DNA of 64,000 bases, from the NCBI GenBank assembly GCA_013176395.1, contig JABMLP010000013.1:1178001-1242000 (forward strand), given 5' to 3'. The notes beneath the pieces are model-generated. The model was not told where the DNA came from, made no database searches, and was given only the letters and a program-made list of their open reading frames with translations. Position numbers and translations under genes: made by a program. The DNA is from Venturia oleaginea. Taxonomy: Eukaryota; Ascomycota; Dothideomycetes; Venturiales; Venturiaceae. Of this stretch, positions 51,508-63,245 are shown piece after piece. How positions within the stretch are numbered: position 1 is the stretch's first letter; the number at the start of each line of letters is the position of its first letter.

Positions 51508-52956
51508 ATGCTGCTTCAACCTTTAATTGCCGCGACTATCCTAAGTGCTATCACAGCCATCGCTTCACCATCATGGTCCACACAACAAGAATGGTCAAAG
51601 TCTCTCCCAGTCCCCGTTCCCAAACATCAAGGAGCCCGTCCAAAATTCAACATCTATCCAATGAAGCCATTCAAACCCTTTCCTTCTTCACCTTCAAGGA
51701 ACAAGGTCTGTTACGTTAGCTCTCACAACGATAGCGTAACGGATGATTCGAACTACATTCTCTCTGCTGTCGACAAGTGCAATAACGGTGGTCACGTTGT
51801 TTTCACTCAAGGCCAGAAATATGTGATTGGGACAGCACTTAATCTTACACTCAATCATGTCGACATCGATATCCAAGGTTATATCCAATTCACGAATGAT
51901 ACCGACTATTGGCAAGCGAACGCCTTCAAGCAGATCTTCCAGAATGCCACAACATTCTTCCAACTTAGTGGGAATGATGTGAATGTCTACGGCGGAGGAA
52001 TGCTGGACGGCAATGGCCAAGCCTGGTACGACCTGTACGCTAAGAACATCTACATTCTGAGACCCATTCTGTTTGGCGCTGTAGGCCTACACAATTCGAC
52101 CATTCAAGATTTGAACTTCCGTTACAGCCCGCAGTATTATACGTGGGTCGCAAACAGCACCAACGTCCTATTCTCCAACATTTCGATCTACGGCGACAGC
52201 CAGAGCAAATATCCGGCGAAGAACACCGTAAGTGCGACATCTATCACACAGCCTCGTTCAACCCTGCTAACGACTTATCTGAAATAGGATGGATGGGACA
52301 CTTATCGTAGCGACAACATTGTCATTCAAAACTCAGATATCAACAATGGTGACGATTGTGTCTCTTTTAAGCCCAACAGCACCAATATCTTGGTCCAGAA
52401 CCTGCGATGCAATGGTAGTCACGGTATCAGCGTCGGCTCTCTTGGACAATACCCAACAGAGACCGATATTGTGGAAAACGTCCTTGTCTACAATATCTCC
52501 ATGTCCAACGCCAGTGACGGCGCTCGCATCAAGGTCTGGCCTGGTTCCCCTACTGCTCTGTCTGGTGATCTCCAAGGCGGCGGTGGTAAGGGTCGCGTCA
52601 ACAATATTACCTACGACACCATGGTCATCAGCAACGTCGACTACGCCATCGAGGTCACGCAATGCTACGGCCAAAAGAACTTGACAGCATGCAACGCTTT
52701 CCCATCCGCTCTGACCATCTCAAACATCGTCATGAAGAACATCTACGGTACCACGAGCAAGAAATACAACCCCATATCTGGTTATGTCGTTTGCAGCAGC
52801 CCGACCGTCTGCACCAATATCAAGCTTTCCAACATCAATGTTACGAGCCCGAATGGCACAGTCAACAAGTTCTCTTGCGGTAACATGGATAAGACCCTGT
52901 TGGAGGGTATCAGCTGCACTGACCTCAACTTGGGATCACCGACTAATCCTACATAA
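51508..52956 (+). CDS. Secreted exo-polygalacturonase (glycoside hydrolase family 28)
   Basis: It removes galacturonic acid from the ends of homogalacturonan outside the cell. Exons 51508-52227 and 52288-52956 around a 60-nt phase-0 intron give 462 residues. The signal peptide is [22 protein letters not shown]28 motifs: NT-DGWDTY (split by the intron), [11 protein letters not shown] with the catalytic Asp pair, [14 protein letters not shown] (in place of GHGxSIGS, the exo-type form), and RIKVWPG. Several N-x-S/T sites suit a secreted glycoprotein. With the rhamnogalacturonan lyase it indicates pectin degradation, though the two genes lie 25 kb apart. Confidence 0.95.
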
Positions 52957-53900
52957 TGTAATATCAAATATATCAGATCTCATAGGCCGAACGATAAGAA
53001 TACCGAACGGCCTTTTTGATAGGAGAATATCCATCAATGAACTTGCACTAATACCTTATCCTCGTTTTTTTTTTCTCGCCCGCGTTTCTTGGATTGGATT
53101 GGAGAGTCCCAAGGCCACCATCCATTCCCTTTTCTCTAGGCGTCTTGAATCCATGGTCATCCACTCAGTTGAAACAAAACAGACAGACAAATCGACAAAC
53201 CGACAAACTCAATTTCCACGTTGAATGCGTTTGCCAGGTCTCGTATAAGAGTCGGCCGTTCCTCTACGTTTGCTGGATTGTTCTTCGAGAAACTCCACGA
53301 AAGACCTTTCATTTCATCAGGATGCTCCGTTGAATTCAAAGAAGTGATGGCCAGCGTGGTTCATGTATAAGGGCAGGGAGCTGATGATTTTACAATTTTC
53401 ATATGCTCATGTGACCCGAGAGATGACGGAGAGAGGGCGCTCTTGGCTATACCGTGAAATGACTCAGCAAGCCCAGCTGATTCGCCTTGTTTATGAGTGG
53501 TCGATTTCGAGGAAATGCTTTGACTTGCAATTAGTCTTCAGTTGGAGAGCCTCGAGACTACAGACTATGACTCACTGATGCCTCCAATCGCATTGCCATC
53601 AAGTCAGCAATGATTTCGCCCAGGCGCTAAACACTAGCACTGCATTGATCAAGGTGATTGAGATACTGCTCCTATTTACTCTGTTATCAGAGTTTGAAAT
53701 CGGGTATATACCTGCACCAACTCTAAAATATATGACCATCATGGAATCTCCATGATCGCATAGTATCAACATAGAAAATCGTTCCTCTGTCTCCTAGACA
53801 ATCAAATGCTGGGTATCACAATTTCGTATCATCATACCTGGAATTCATCCTATTCCATCTATTCGAAGTCCATCTTTCTAGTCCAAGGCATAAGATTCGT
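52957..53900. other. Intergenic between polygalacturonase and WAPL gene
   Basis: Both genes end here (convergent). A repeat of GACAAA-like units (53178-53206) is the only pattern noticed. No coding frame is supported. Confidence 0.4.
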
Positions 53901-56900
53901 TCAGCCATCAAGAGGTACCAAGGTATCGACAAGAGCTTGTAACCTTTGCGCGTGACCTCTCTCCAGATCTTCTCCTTCTGCACCCTGCAATCGCACTTTG
54001 TCCATTCTTCTGTGGAGGTTTGTGAACTCTTGCATCTCTTCCAAAAGAACAGTGAGCTTGCTGCCAGGCAGTTGTCGACGAACGGTTTCTCGCACTTTCT
54101 CGTTCTGACACAGATTTCCAAGCATGAAAGCCTGATATCCGAAAGCCACGTTCGTTTGTCCCTCTTCCACGGAATCTGCCTTGTCTGCCAGATCTGTGCT
54201 CTCGAGGAAAATTCTTACTGCCTGTGTGAGCAGTTCGTCACCACCGTCCATGATTGAAAGCCGAACTTGGTCGCTAAACTCAGTGAGGTTAATCATGACA
54301 CCTAGAGCAAGAATCGTATTGTCAATGTTGACGGCATGAACCTCAGCAGGGACTTTGGTTCTCAGCAGTGCGCACTGTTGGTGAATGAACTTGACCAACC
54401 TCCCTGTGAGTGCTGGTATGGCAAAGATGTCACTTGCCGCATGATTTTCATTGGTCAAGTTGAGGGAGAGCCTCAAGGCCAAGAACTTGGTATGTTGTAG
54501 GGCAGGGTCGAAGGAGCCAAAGATTGCTGGTAGTACTTGGGCGAAAAGACTAACCGCCTCTAGCGACCAGCCGGCAGAGCGGGAGAGCGTGTGAGCTTCC
54601 AGGGTCGAGACGATGGTCTCCAAAAGGACAACGTTTGTGGAGGCTTGAACGATGCTCGATTGCGCGACGTGGAGGAGCTTTTCGACAGCCTTGTCGTCTA
54701 ATAATTCAGCCCGACTATCGTGTTCACGGACTTTGCGTACAAGAGAGTCGAGGCATCGTATGGCCATCAATTGAGGAGAAAGGATTGTGGGTGTGACTCC
54801 ACTGTACAGGCTTGACTTGAGTATCGTCTCTCGGAAGTCGAACATGGAGGATTGTGCCACTTTGGACATGTTGCTCCGTCTCTCCTTGACAACCTTGGAA
54901 ATGTCCTTGTTGAGAGACAGCAACGATACGATGCGGCCAAACACCTTGGACCCGTGAATCCGGTCCAATGTATCAAGCGTCGCGCCGGCATTGGCAAGCA
55001 AAGCGATGGTAACAGCAGCAAGAAAAGTGAAGGTGACATCTGTCATGCCGCCCATACTCTTGATTAATCGCAGATCCATGCCAGAGTCCAGGAAAATTGT
55101 AGCAGCTTTAGGATCCATAATTTTCTCGGCCACCTCCATTAGTGCGCTCCTTCGGGCAGACACAGTGTTGACTGTAGTTCCTTGAACGTCTTCAACCAGG
55201 TGATCGAGTTCATCTAGAAGACGCCTCTTAGCGCCAGCAGCACGGAGATCATGGACTCCCCGGGGTGCTGCTTCTTGGCTGTCCTCTGGTTCAGAGTCAT
55301 CCAATATATTGTTTTGGCTCTGGGAGCCATAGCCGCTAGTATGTTGACTGATTTCATCTGCCAGCATGTCGTACATGTCGTCCTCGTCCTTTTCTTTCAA
55401 GAAAGTATGCTGCTGAGCGTACGTCACCTTGGTGGAAGACGTTCTGATTGACGCTCCAGGTCGCATGGGTAGAGTGTTCGCGACTGCTGGTTCCGGACTT
55501 GAGTCCATAGCGGCCTCATCATCTTCATCCTCCTCCTCGTCATCCTCTACAAGAGGAGCAGATGCCTTCAAGCTGTCGATGAGACGGCTCCTCCTTGAGA
55601 AAGTTGTTTGTGGGATGTCAGACGATGAGCGAGCTATTGATGACGGCTTTCTTGAGCTTTTCAGGGTTAGTTTTGAAATGGGCAAGTCACTGAGACTGTC
55701 GCCAAGCTCAGGATTCAGGAGCTGGCCCCAGAGGTGATTTGCCTTCGGGGGTTGTGAAAATGCAACAGCTCGAACTGATGATGGGAAGCCAAAATCAGCC
55801 ATCGGTGGTGTGGTGGGTGTGTCCAAATCCATTTCATCGTTAGAATCCAATTCAGGTATGGCTGCCCGAGTCACTATTTCGCTGGAATCTGTAGGTAGAC
55901 TTTGTGGCTGTTCTCGAATCATCTTGAACAGTGCCGCCGGTGCCGAGGATCCTTGTTGGAACCTTTGAGGCGAACCGTGGATGGCTAGACTCGGATGCCA
56001 GCCAACCCCAGGAAGGGGTTTGAGGGGATTTGGGACAGCTTTCGACCTCTTGGGCTGCACGGAAGATTCTATTGATGGCTCTGTAGCAGTGGCATTGGTC
56101 CTTCGTGGATTTTGGTGGGATCTTGCAGGCTCAGGAGATTTCGTCTCTCTGCTTCTTGTTGGTGTTGATTCAACCGGATCGGTTGCAGGAGTCCGGGCAC
56201 GCTTTCTGGGCGGTTGTGAACTGTCTTTCGGCTTGGTAGATCTCGTCTTCTTTGGAAAAAGTGATTCCTCGTCCGAAGGAAAATCGAAGACATCTAGAGC
56301 CTTAACCTTTCTAGGCGCCAGCCTCGATGGCTTCGCTACCGTAGCTTCTGTCCGTGAGCCAGATTCGTTTTTCTTGGTTGTACCAAGGGAAGATGCCTGG
56401 ATTCGTTGTTTGGAATGATGTAAGCCCTCTCTTGTCCTATTCCATCTCGACTGTATTGTAACCACTGGTTCCTCCTCCATTGCAACATTGCAGAATTCCG
56501 TCTCTTTCTTCTTGGTGGACACAGGTTTCGGTTTCTTCGATGTTGCAAGCCGCTCCTCATCTGAAGGAAAATCAAAAACGTCTTGCACATTTTTCTTCTT
56601 TGCTAGTAGAGGAGCTCGAGATCTGGCGGGTCGTGAGGGCTCGATAGATCTTGCTCTTCGCAGTATTGTCTTCTCCTCGATCGAAACGTCAGAAACATCC
56701 GACTCTTTGAAATTGTCCTGAGGTGCTTCTGAAGTGGCTCTTGTCACAATTCCCCGCTTCCGCTTCTTCTCCTTGACAGTCGTGATGTGTTCCACCGGAA
56801 TTGACGACATCCTATTCGGCCATGCAGTAGAAGTCGAATGTCTCGGGCGCTCTGGTGACACATTGTCTCTCACAATGCTGTAGGAATTCGGCCCGGGTGT

Positions 56901-56957
56901 TTTCCTTGAGTACGTGGTAAGTTTTCTCTGCTTGACGGGCAGATCGAACACGGACAT
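53901..56957 (-). CDS. WAPL (wings apart-like) cohesin release factor homologue
   Basis: WAPL opens cohesin rings and controls sister-chromatid cohesion and loop size in the nucleus. An uninterrupted frame of 1018 residues starts MSVFDLPVKQRKLTTYSR. The N-terminal half (about residues 20-530) is disordered, Ser/Pro/Lys-rich, with three repeats of a short acidic motif ending VFDFPSDEE or similar (FDFPSDEERL, FDFPSDEESL) preceded by Lys-rich stretches. The C-terminal half is the helical WAPL domain: VHDLRAAGAKRRLLDELDHLVEDV, SARRSALMEVAEKI, FLAAVTIALLANAG and LGVMINLTEFSDQVRL. Short fungal WAPL/Rad61 proteins are usually 600-900 residues, so it is at the long end. Confidence 0.85.
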   Translation of the reverse strand: MSVFDLPVKQRKLTTYSRKTPGPNSYSIVRDNVSPERPRHSTSTAWPNRMSSIPVEHITTVKEKKRKRGIVTRATSEAPQDNFKESDVSDVSIEEKTILRRARSIEPSRPARSRAPLLAKKKNVQDVFDFPSDEERLATSKKPKPVSTKKKETEFCNVAMEEEPVVTIQSRWNRTREGLHHSKQRIQASSLGTTKKNESGSRTEATVAKPSRLAPRKVKALDVFDFPSDEESLFPKKTRSTKPKDSSQPPRKRARTPATDPVESTPTRSRETKSPEPARSHQNPRRTNATATEPSIESSVQPKRSKAVPNPLKPLPGVGWHPSLAIHGSPQRFQQGSSAPAALFKMIREQPQSLPTDSSEIVTRAAIPELDSNDEMDLDTPTTPPMADFGFPSSVRAVAFSQPPKANHLWGQLLNPELGDSLSDLPISKLTLKSSRKPSSIARSSSDIPQTTFSRRSRLIDSLKASAPLVEDDEEEDEDDEAAMDSSPEPAVANTLPMRPGASIRTSSTKVTYAQQHTFLKEKDEDDMYDMLADEISQHTSGYGSQSQNNILDDSEPEDSQEAAPRGVHDLRAAGAKRRLLDELDHLVEDVQGTTVNTVSARRSALMEVAEKIMDPKAATIFLDSGMDLRLIKSMGGMTDVTFTFLAAVTIALLANAGATLDTLDRIHGSKVFGRIVSLLSLNKDISKVVKERRSNMSKVAQSSMFDFRETILKSSLYSGVTPTILSPQLMAIRCLDSLVRKVREHDSRAELLDDKAVEKLLHVAQSSIVQASTNVVLLETIVSTLEAHTLSRSAGWSLEAVSLFAQVLPAIFGSFDPALQHTKFLALRLSLNLTNENHAASDIFAIPALTGRLVKFIHQQCALLRTKVPAEVHAVNIDNTILALGVMINLTEFSDQVRLSIMDGGDELLTQAVRIFLESTDLADKADSVEEGQTNVAFGYQAFMLGNLCQNEKVRETVRRQLPGSKLTVLLEEMQEFTNLHRRMDKVRLQGAEGEDLERGHAQRLQALVDTLVPLDG

Positions 56958-57670
56958 GTTAGATGTGAGTTATTGTTTCTGTAGCGAGCTTGGGAGGCGA
57001 CCACATGGAGGAAGTCCAGTTGTTGCGATTGACGATATAAAGTAAGGTATTTAGACAGACAATATGCCGATGGAAGCCGTTGTTGCTGGGTCTCTGGAGC
57101 TTGTTGTAGTGGTTGTAGTGTCGAGTATTATGCTGAAATGATTTGCGACGGGATTGTTGTTCTGAAGACGCGCCTACTGCCGTTGATGAGTGGCGTTCTT
57201 GCTTGGCGAGCCATACCCGAGTCCCGAGTGCTGAGCTTCCTTGACACGATAAATTCCTGGGAAAGTCTCCTGGGATTGATTTTTGAATTTAGGCACAAGG
57301 ATTTAAAAGAAAGGCTCCATTTCCAGTAAAGGCATAGCTATGCTAAACACCAGTGATATAACTATCAACAGCACAAAAAACCAAACCCCAACCTTCACTA
57401 CTCCTAGCATGGCCCGAATCACCTGATCCCGAAAGGAACAGGTGCAGGTGCAGGTGCAATGCAGAGCGGGATCAAAGGAGGACGCTAGCAAAAGGTGCCT
57501 ACCGCCTGCCTACACCGAAATCTCGACGGGAGACTCCGATGAAAGTCCTCTACATAAACCTCAACGCCGTCTTTTTAACCCTCTCTTAACATTCATACCC
57601 ATCCATAAATTCATACAATTCCCATACACTTGACACCCACCTCCGTCGGCAACCTACAGCTGCAGCAACC
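56958..57670. promoter_or_regulatory. Divergent promoter region between WAPL and UPRT genes
   Basis: The two flanking genes read away from each other. A short AGGTGC repeat (three units, 57440-57457) and a CT-rich leader before 57671 are present. No coding frame is supported. Confidence 0.4.
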
Positions 57671-58525
57671 ATGGCTCTCTCTCCCGTCAACACCTTGGAG
57701 AAGACCCCCTCCCGCAGCGTGGGCCCAGACTATCGTCCAGACGGCGAGAAACCGACTGCTACTGTCTCAACTGAGGTGCCTCACAGCAACATCACAGTCC
57801 TGAAACAGACTTCTCAACTGATTGCCCTTTTGACGTAGGTTTCATGAACATTCGGTTGAGCTCGGCCAGCTGAATTTGTGCCTCCGTTTTAGTAAGATAA
57901 GGGACAAAGAAACCGTCCGCGCCGATTTCATCTTCTATTCGAACCGCATCATCAGACTCCTCGTCGAAGAGGGTCTCAACCATCTTCCTGTTATGCAACA
58001 CAACATCACCACCCCGGTGGCTGGCCGCACCTATGATGGAGTCAAGTTCGAGGGCAAGATCTGTGGTGTCTCCATCATGAGAGCGGGTGAATCCATGGAA
58101 CAAGGTCTTAGGGACTGCTGTCGGTCCGTGAGAATTGGTAAGATTCTCATTCAGCGTGACGAGGAGACATCGCAGCCCAAGCTCTTCTACGATAAGCTTC
58201 CCGAAGACATTGCTAAGCGCTGGGTGTTGCTATTGGACCCAATGCTTGCTACCGGTGGCTCTGCACTCATGGCCGTGGATATCCTGCTGTCCAAGGGTGT
58301 GCCAGAGGACCACATTCTTTTCCTAAACTTGATTGCCAGTCCCGAGGGCGCAGAGAATTTTGCAAAGAGATTCCCCAAAGTACGAGTTGTCACGGCTTTT
58401 ATCGACCAGGGTCTTGATGCGAAGAAGTGAGTCGATTTCGGAAGTGACTGCTGTTCATGCTAACGAAGAACAGCTACATCGTTCCAGGTTTGGGGGATTT
58501 CGGAGACAGATTTTACACCATGTGA
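57671..58525 (+). CDS. FUR1: Uracil phosphoribosyltransferase
   Basis: It converts uracil and PRPP to UMP in pyrimidine salvage and activates 5-fluorouracil. Exons 57671-57834, 57893-58426 and 58474-58525 give 249 residues with clean phases. Motifs: LLTKIRDKETVRADFIFYSNR across the first intron, CGVSIMRAGESME, the PRPP-binding LLDPMLATGGSALMAVDIL, and the C-terminal uracil-binding YIVPGLGDFGDR in the last exon. Length and motif order match yeast Fur1. The N-terminal extension is modest and lacks a targeting signal. Confidence 0.96.
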
Positions 58526-59540
58526 AGCAAAATTATTCGAAGCATGAACAATCAACTTCCAGCAATAGCAGTTGGGGCATTTTACAACTAGTCTAGTCCT
58601 GACGATTTCATGCCATCACGCAGTGGACATATGATATAAACAATCACTTAGAGAAGTGATATCCTCCCTGAGAGATACATCGTGGATATCAGGTGATCCT
58701 TCTATGTCCAAGAGACTATCAGGATGGTAGAGAGCTTCATCTGAAAGCGATCTTAGGGCTAGGAAGTTAGAAACCAAATTCAGGTAGAAGTCTGGGATGA
58801 AATCAGATTCGTTAAACGATCCGCTCATTGCCAAAAACTACCATCATTCCAATCAAGTGGTGCAGACCCAATCATATCACAAGGAGAGACAGCGTATCGG
58901 CGACACCTTTGAACGTTCCTGGGCTACAAGATCTACCCCCACGATGTAGCTGATTAGTCGTGTCTGCAGTATGCATACTAGTTCTGCCCCTCCACCGATC
59001 CATTGACTCTCTCTTCTTGTCAGAGCCAAAAAAGAATCACGCATTCACTCAACCTTGGGCTTGTGTTTATGTACCTCAGCTCCCAGTCCTGACCAGGGGT
59101 GGGAAAACAATGGAGAGAAGCAGTATGCTTCGTCTTGCCCTACCATGTCTACCATGCCTCCCACCGTGCTTCTGTCGCTTGGCGTACCAACAGCTGGCCG
59201 AAGCTGCCACTCTTTTTCATCCTCAATGGGAACCTGCGCTACGTCTTGAGATGTAGTCCATTCACTTGTGATCGAAACGGACACGTTTCTGGCGTTTTTA
59301 CGAATCGGATCGCTAGAAGCTTAGGACCTGAGTTGGCGGCTTGCCTGTGTCCGGCTCATATTTGAGGAGTAGTGCCGAGTAAGAAATCGTGCCCAAGCGG
59401 TCCCTTAAGGCATTCTCGATGGGTTCATCTGGTTCATCTGGTCCCATGCGACTCAAAAAAAAAGCTTTCTCTTGTGCTGTACACCCAACTTCATATATAG
59501 CATTAGTCCACGCATGTCAGGTTTAGTTAGAACCTGAGTC
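58526..59540. other. Intergenic, nothing convincing
   Basis: A minus-strand frame of 72 codons (58616-58834) is open but shows no family features. Plus-strand frames near 58960-59365 are likewise unsupported. Confidence 0.4.
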
Positions 59541-60489
59541 TCAGCTCGAAGAGCAAGATCTTGACTCTATCTTCGATTTCTCTTTCTCAGGTTTCTCCTT
59601 CTGCTTGGCCAACCCCTCCGCTCGTTTCCTAGCCTTTCTCGCATCTTTGTCTTCCCACAAAGAGCCATTATCATCGCCATTCTTCGTCTTGTTCACTTGA
59701 TAGAAACCTGATAAACCTGATCTGAACCTCTCTATCCGTTCGCCATTCGTCTTGAACCTCTCGTTGGCTGTGTTGACTAGAAGCTTCAGGTACTCTTCTG
59801 TGACCAGGCTATGGATACTGCCATCAGTATTTTGGAAGCCGATGATTGAGTCGAAGCCGAGGCCCGTAGATCGGACAGCAACCATGGGCATGACATTTCC
59901 GTCCCTACTCGAAGAAAGGCCCATCGCTCCGCTTTCACGGAAACCTGCGGAACTTGCAGCTGAAAGTACTGCCTGTGCATCTGCGAGCGAGGCAGTCAAC
60001 AGGTGCAAAATCTATGCCGTGTCAGTCAACTTGAATTTGCAGTAATAAAGAAGTTTGCCCGACCATAGCCTCGAATTTGAAATGCACGAATCTTGCTCCG
60101 GGCGCAACGTGTGCAACTGACGAAACGTCAATGCCAAAGAGCGCGTGAAATGTCGTCGAAGTTCCCGACACGGGGTCATGCTCGACAAAAAGCCATTTCC
60201 CACCACCTTTCCCACCAGGACCGGCTATCGCTGGCTCTTGAGCAGAATGCGCTGCAGAGTCTTGGGGAAGAGTTTGCAGCGACAATTTCTTCGTGCCTTC
60301 TAGGAATACGCTTATCCGGCCAGCACAGCTGCTTGTGGTGACCAGGCCATCGATTTTGTTGATTTCGCCAACGAGGTGTCGTATTCCTACGTCGATTGAA
60401 CCTTTTGGAGACGAATCGGAGTACTCTTCGTCGCACACGTCAATTTGCTCGAGGATCTTGCGCTTTTTGACTCTGAATTGCGTGGACAT
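59541..60489 (-). CDS. TYW3: tRNA wybutosine-synthesizing protein 3 (TYW3)
   Basis: TYW3 is the SAM-dependent methyltransferase acting in wybutosine formation at position 37 of tRNA-Phe. Exons 60064-60489 and 59541-60011 (52-nt intron, phase 0) give 298 residues. The start is ATG at 60489. Motifs: DSSPKGSIDVGIRHLVGEIN, VTTSSCAGRISVFLEG (the family signature), GGGKWLFVEHDPV, and FVHFKFEAMILHLL spanning the splice. The second exon has AVLSAASSAGFRESG and MVAVRSTGLGFDSIIG. The C-terminal tail is Lys/Glu-rich (ARKARKRAEGLAKQKEKPEKEK). Confidence 0.93.
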
Positions 60490-63245
60490 CACGAATCATA
60501 ACGCATTGATGAATTTGAATGGCAGGTTATTTGTTGTTGGAAAGAACTGGCCGGGGCACATTGAACTTGAATGAAGCCGCCAAAATCTCGGCGATTCCAC
60601 AATTCTTAAGGTACTGTCCATACAACTTGAGTGGTTTAGAATGGTCAACCTGTGAGTAACGGCATATGGTCTTCTAGTTGTTGTTCAGGTGCAATCATAA
60701 ATACATCTAGGTGATAATAGTGATGCAGTAAACTGGGCAGTGTCTGTAGGTGGCAGGTGCCTTGTCTACTACGGTAGCGTAGTTGCGGGGAGCGGAATAG
60801 TACCATGATTTACAGCCTTTCTTCATTCAGATCGAGAGCGTTTAATCATCCATGTCATCCAGTCTAATTATTGGTAGGTAACTCCAGTTGGGTTTAAACT
60901 CGTCCTTCCTATCCAATTACAGCCCAATCAACTCCAAAACATGTATAAGCAACTCTCCCCGTGGTTAAATTGATGACTGTTTTGCTAAATGTACAAATTC
61001 TCAAGGGAGGCCTTGTTTTACTGGGTGGTGATTGGGTTGATGGGAGGAAGGGGATAGTGGAAAACTACATTTGTTTGATGCTGTGGATTGGGTGTTTTTG
61101 ACAGACTTAGCAATCTCGTTTTTAAGTTCCTCAAGACTGATGGATGGAATATTCGGGAAGACATTGGTTGAAAGAGCATGTCATTGTCGCTGTCGTTTTG
61201 AAGTCATATTTGGTAGGAATTCAATCAGATCAGACCGCTCAATTGGTCTAAACCACTACCATCTTTGAAGGTAGTAACAGGATTCACCAGAAACCCTAAA
61301 GCTACCCGCTTATCCAAGCCGAAGCCATTGGTATAGCAGCTCACGATGAGTTTTTCGCCGCCAGGTTACACGATACCACCTGACCCTACTAACAACTCCG
61401 ATCATGTCCTCCATCTGCAGTGTTGTACGATTCATCATGCTACCTTCACATGGAACGAAGATGCTATAGATCACCTCGAACGAAGCTCAGCTCGTTTTGT
61501 TTCTCGCATCGTGAGGTCTCGTCGTATCGTAACTACGGTATGGTGAGGCGAGTTCACGCGAACTTTGCTGCATGCCTTGACGTCGACATAAAATCATTTC
61601 CTCTGCCATGTCGAGCATGTTATTAGGAGGAAAGCTGAGTACTGGTTGATTTTTTTTGCTAGCGCGGGATGCTTTTAAATCGGCAGCGCGAAAAGGTCAT
61701 CTTTTTCAAAAGGAACTCCAACTCTTATTGCTAGGAGAGAAGTTGACCGAGCGCATACACCACCTGCAGCAATCAGTGGGAGAACCCACCGATGCACCAA
61801 GCTGTCAACACGCCGCTGGAACAAGAGTTTTTTTCGCAGCGCGTTTGGTTATCAACAAAACTTGGCGGGACCCACGTGACCGAAGCGAAATATTACGGAT
61901 TTTTTTACACATGCGTGATAGTATTACACCCGGCCATCTAGAGCTCACCAGGGACTTATTCGTTTTGGAGTTCGCTAAGTTGATGTTTTTCTGAGGTGAA
62001 ATATCATAACTTCACCAAAAAACCTCAAGTACTCGTCCCCGTCGTCAACGTTGTACATGTACTGAGCACAACCTTGCCAATCTGGATTGCGTTGATTCTC
62101 TTGGGCCGGCCTCGGAATCGAACAAAAGCTTGCGCAAGTTGTCTTGCGTGTTTGAGCACGACTTGTTCAGTCTGGCACAGGTATCTTGTCCATCTAAGCT
62201 TGCATCTAGTGTTGCGTGTATTCATGCCCATCTCTTCTTCCATCTCTATTCGTCAAGCCTCCCTCCGCGGGCTATTGACCAACAACCGAATTTGCTGATG
62301 GACCAACCAATCTTGATCTCAAGCATAGATTTAACTTGCATGGATTTGTATTTCCGCTTCGATCCATATACTACCGTTGTTGCAGAAGCTTTATCTCTCA
62401 AACGCTGTGTATTCTTGGTGATTGTCCACATTTGTAACGACCAGCAATTTTGGTACCAAGCTCTTCGACCTGCGCTTAGCCATGCTCTGAACAACGCAAG
62501 TTCCCACTGAAACCCCGAGGTAGAACAGGTATGTCCAGGCCTGTATGCTTTGTCCAGGGACAATTGCTATGTATATGCGTGGTCGACGGAAAGGATCGAA
62601 GTGCGAGGAGGGTCTGCTTGGATTTCTTGTTTCAAGAGCGTGCCGAGCCGCGATTGTGTTATTGATAGTGGTGAGAACGAGGAAGGATTCACCCTGGAGA
62701 GGATTGTGTACAATGTGCCGGAGACGTTCGTTCGTAAATCCATTTGTTGAGCCGCCAGCCGCCTCAGACATGACTCGCCCTCGGCTGTGAACCACGAGCA
62801 ATGAACAGAGACGGAAGTCTGAATGTGTTTCAGATGGATTGAAGCGGAATGAAGCGGTAGAGATTCTACAATCGGTGTGTATGAAGTAGCAAAGAGATTT
62901 CTTACTGAGCAGTCTTGCAGAATTGATATTCCAATTCTGCATTAAGGCTAGTTCTAAACGATAGGTGGACAGAAAAAGAGGATTATTCTGCCATTTTGTT
63001 GAAGATACAAAGTATCCTCTTCAGTTCTCTGACCATGGCGGCAGCAGGTACAACAGCCATAATAGCCATAACAGCCGAATTGGATTGATATCCCGATGAC
63101 GATCGACTTTCCAATTGAAAGGAATCGCGCTTCTCCATAGTTTGCGCGCTTAGAGCTAGGTCGAGCGGCTAATGACGCTGACATGACTGCCGAAGTAATA
63201 GCCCTTCCACATTGACTTAACCTTTGAAATCGAATTCAAATCACA
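60490..63245. other. 2.8 kb intergenic region, no gene recognised
   Basis: Several frames of 60-180 codons exist on both strands (for example 61656-61994 plus, 62391-62942 minus). One plus-strand frame at 62550-62750 reads GGSAWISCFKSVPSRDCVIDSGENEEGFTLERIVYNVPETF, which looks protein-like, but I cannot name a family or complete a gene around it. No tRNA or repeat was identified. Confidence 0.4.

Noticed and set aside
61656..61994. 112-codon plus-strand ORF
   Set aside because: No motif, no splice context and no neighbour support.
62100..62125. B-box-like GTTCGATTC on the minus strand as part of a tRNA
   Set aside because: No T-stem pairing around it and no acceptor or D arm at the right distance.
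62391..62942. 183-codon minus-strand ORF
   Set aside because: No recognisable domain, low hydrophobic order and overlapping plus-strand frames of equal merit; not enough support to call a gene.
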